A DNA stretch of 64,000 bases, taken from NCBI GenBank assembly GCA_900073065.1, contig FJOG01000005.1, positions 1-64,000 on the forward strand, given 5' to 3'. The stretch is from Phialocephala subalpina. Taxonomy: Eukaryota; Ascomycota; Leotiomycetes; Helotiales; Mollisiaceae. Shown one piece after another: positions 61,292 through 64,000 of the stretch (its first letter is position 1; every line of letters starts with the position of its first letter). The notes beneath the pieces were generated by a model. It saw only the letters and a list, made by a program, of their open reading frames with translations, made no database searches and was not told the origin of the DNA. The translations under genes were made by a program, and so were the position numbers.

Positions 61292-62426
61292 TGCAGTAAA
61301 CAGCGCTTCGAGGACAGTTTGAAGATTAAATATCTCTCATTTATATCCTAAGGGACCGCTTCGGGATGGAACTTTTTGATGGGGAGGGAAAGTACTTTCT
61401 GGCTAGATGGTACACAGGTCCGCCCACAACCGCTATGACTTCACATACATAGAGCGTGATTTTTGTAATGAACTACTTAATCTTTCGCAGATATCTTTGA
61501 GGATATGCACGAATATGGTTCGTCTTCTTGTGCCAGTCAAACCTATAAGGGCTAGCTATGCTGAGATATTGCACTTAGCTTGGTTGGGTGGGACATTGAA
61601 AACGCGGAGAAACACAGCATTTATACAAGATCATCGAACAATTGCAAACAATCTGCATCGCATCCTCGTACTGCAGCTGTGCTTACAATTGCGGCAAGAC
61701 TTCCTTCCGCATTCGCCACGACATTCTCAGCTTGTTACTACACGGCACGAACGCGACTCATGCTTCTGTATGCTGTGGATCGTCGAGCACAATCAGGAAG
61801 CTGCATTGTTGCTCTTGTACCCAATACTTAACGATAAAGAAGAAGTAAGAAGTAAGCTTCCCACCGAGAGTGTTATGTTATACTGTGCACGGACCTTTCA
61901 CTCCCGCGGGCCGTTGCACTCGACCTGCGTCAACCTCCAGATTCAACTTCTTTTCAACGTCGTGCAAACATAATTTCGATGCAGCTATCCAGATTGACGA
62001 TGCTCTTACTAATATCCATTTCACGGACTTGGGATGTCCCCGATAAACCTAGATGGGATGACCATGACGATGACCTAGCCTTATCGCCCACATCTCACCG
62101 GCGCCCAAGCTACACACGACCTGCCATATCGAGCTTCGCCTACCGGGAAATCCGCAAAAGATGAATGAACCCCTCGCCATGCAAACCAGCATGCAAACCA
62201 GGTCAATATCACCAGAAACTTCGCTGAGCTATGCATATGTAGCAAGGTGCCTGTTGATCGTCCAGTGCTGGTGCCTGTTTTTTTGGTCTTGGGAAGCACG
62301 CACCATGGAAGCTGGTCCTTGGAGCTTGATGATGGTAGCACCCCACTTGAGCTCGAAAATATAAATAGGTAGGTATCCGTCATTGTTTTTCTCTTCCTCC
62401 TCTTGTACCTCTCTCGCGTTGCGACC
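61292..62426. other. Intergenic region before the second S10 gene
   Basis: About 1.1 kb without a supported gene. It holds the promoter of the secreted carboxypeptidase. Confidence 0.4.
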
Positions 62427-64000
62427 ATGTTTTCTTCGTCGAGTTTGTTCCTGCTGTCTGCAGCGTCAGCTGTGGTCGCCCAATTCGTGCCGGCGCCAAC
62501 AGACCTCATAAATGCTACTGGGTATATGGGCATTCCTGTCAGATACAAGGAAGTTCCTACTGGTATCTGCGAGCTCGATCCGAATGTCAAGAGTTATTCG
62601 GGATATGTGGACGTGGCGGAGAACGAGCACATATTCTTTTGGTTTTTCGAAGCTCGAGATGTTGATCCCACAGAAGCTCCTCTTACCGTCTGGATCAATG
62701 GCGGACCAGGATCGTCATCAATGATTGGGCTTTTCCAAGAACTTGGCCCTTGCGGAGTAGATTATGATGGGAATGTTTACTCGAATCCATATTCGTGGTC
62801 GAATATCTCGAACATGATTTTCGTGGACCAGCCAACACAGGTATTTTTCAATTCTCACGTAAAGAAAGAACAATTGACTCACAAGCCTTCAGGTCGGCTT
62901 CTCATACTCAATTCCAGTCAATGCCTACGTCGATTCAAATTCGGATACTATTGTCACGGTGCCGGATGCTACCTGCCCTGATTATGCGATCGATATGAAT
63001 ACTTGTGGGACTTACAGCTATCCCAACTTGACTTTGACGGCCAACACAACGGGGGCCGCAGCTCCCAATTTCTATAAGACTCTGCAAGGTTTCATGGGAG
63101 CTTTCAAGCAATACTCCCGACACGGCTTTCACTTTGCTACTGAAAGTTATGGGGGGCACTATGGACCTATTTTCAATGAGTACATTGAGGAGCAAAATGC
63201 GAAGAATATTTCCGGCGCTCACAAGATTTCCTTGGAGACTGTCATGATTGGAAACGGCTGGTATGATCCTTTGATCCAATACCAGGCCTATTTCAACTTC
63301 ACGTGAGTAACTGCTGGGTCCTCTCTCATCCCAATTTGGGCTAGACTTTTGAGCAAGAGGCGCCGAGACTGACATCTTCGAATAGTGTTTTCCCCGGAAA
63401 TACTTATGATTACGACCCATTTAATGCTAGCGTAAAAGCTCAAATGTACAACAATCTGTATGGTGCTGGAAATTGCGTTGATCAGATCAATGATTGTGCT
63501 GCGAGGGGCATCGACGAAATTTGTGCCGCAGCTGTAAGATTCCAGTCCCCTGATTCTGCAAGTCTAACTTCCAATAGGATGCTTTCTGTGCGAATCTTGT
63601 GGAGAATATCTACGACATCTATCTTGATCGAGACGAGTATGATGTTCGTGAGCTGAACGACGATCCATTCCCATACGGCTTCTTCGCGGACTATCTCAAT
63701 ACACCAGAAGTTCAAGCCGCCGTTGGTGCGTACCAGAATTATTCCGAGTCTTCAAACGCTGTCTACACTGCTTTCACTGCAACTGGAGACGACAACAGGG
63801 AATTTGGAACCGTTGAAGCAGTCAGGAAATTGGTTAGCCAGAACATTACCGTTATGCTTTACGCAGGTGATGCAGATTACAAGTAAGATTCAATATCCAG
63901 CTTATCTTAGAACTTTCGCTAACGCTTTCTAAAGTTGTAACTGGCTAGGTGGTCAAGTCGTGGCCCACGAAGTCGAAGCACCAGGATTCGAATGCGCAGG
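62427..64000 (+). CDS. Secreted serine carboxypeptidase (S10), 3' end beyond window
   Basis: Exons 62427-62840, 62893-63302, 63386-63533, 63578-63882 and 63935 onward join in phase; the gene is cut by the window edge. A signal peptide ([18 protein letters not shown]) precedes the S10 fold: [43 protein letters not shown] (oxyanion region), [16 protein letters not shown], catalytic Ser223 in [11 protein letters not shown], catalytic Asp424 in YAGDADYNCNWLGG. The His region lies beyond the window. Several N-glycosylation sequons (NAT, NIS, NLT, NTT, NFT) suit a secreted enzyme. GGPGSSS instead of GGPGCSS sets it apart from the vacuolar CPY at 40196-41935. Confidence 0.92.

Overview
The window is nuclear DNA of a filamentous ascomycete (Pezizomycotina). 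Its genes carry short GT-AG introns of about 45-160 nt with CTRAC-type branch sites. It encodes filamentous-fungal proteins such as a FlbD-type Myb regulator, an O-GlcNAc-transferase-like GT41 protein and fungal S10 carboxypeptidases, and its ribosomal protein genes have very small first coding exons. A leotiomycete is a guess from the general look of the proteins; I cannot prove it here.

Left arm (1-6100): a three-gene prenyl-FMN decarboxylase module lies in one orientation. The flavin-reductase-like gene (484-1718) is intact. The UbiX/PAD1-like prenyltransferase (2387-3486) and the UbiD/FDC1-like decarboxylase (about 3996-6099) are both pseudogenes, with stops, frameshifts, a deletion and a solo LTR. 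Two introns in this module, in the unrelated flavin-reductase and UbiD genes, are near-copies of one another from donor to acceptor. This introner-like element pair is the most unusual signal I found.

Housekeeping block (8000-18500): SEC23 (COPII coat), RPL12/uL11 and a 1627-residue GT41/TPR protein, all on the plus strand. A gene-poor stretch follows. It contains flbD (minus strand, 21346-22329), whose upstream side is loaded with simple repeats and a perfect palindrome. About 6.4 kb without a recognisable gene then runs up to a ureidoglycolate lyase gene (minus, 30990-31733).

Middle (32500-47700): an acidic SANT-like protein with a 12-bp coding minisatellite, an NCBP3-like cap-binding protein with repeated ELF[PS] motifs, a serine-rich coiled-coil protein, vacuolar carboxypeptidase Y, SDO1/SBDS, RPS18/uS13 (with a GC-AG intron) and RPL17/uL22. 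Translation and ribosome biogenesis are well represented (RPL12, SDO1, RPS18, RPL17), and two genes serve the secretory/vacuolar route (SEC23, CPY).

Right arm (48100-64000): an F-box protein, a Cys-rich/coiled-coil protein of unknown function, a 4.9-kb gene-poor gap, two uncharacterised fungal genes, and a second, secreted S10 carboxypeptidase that runs off the right edge. I saw no tRNA, rRNA or CRISPR. Apart from the solo LTR I saw no recognisable transposon. All spliced models were read by eye; phases were checked by reading-frame continuity, not by transcripts.
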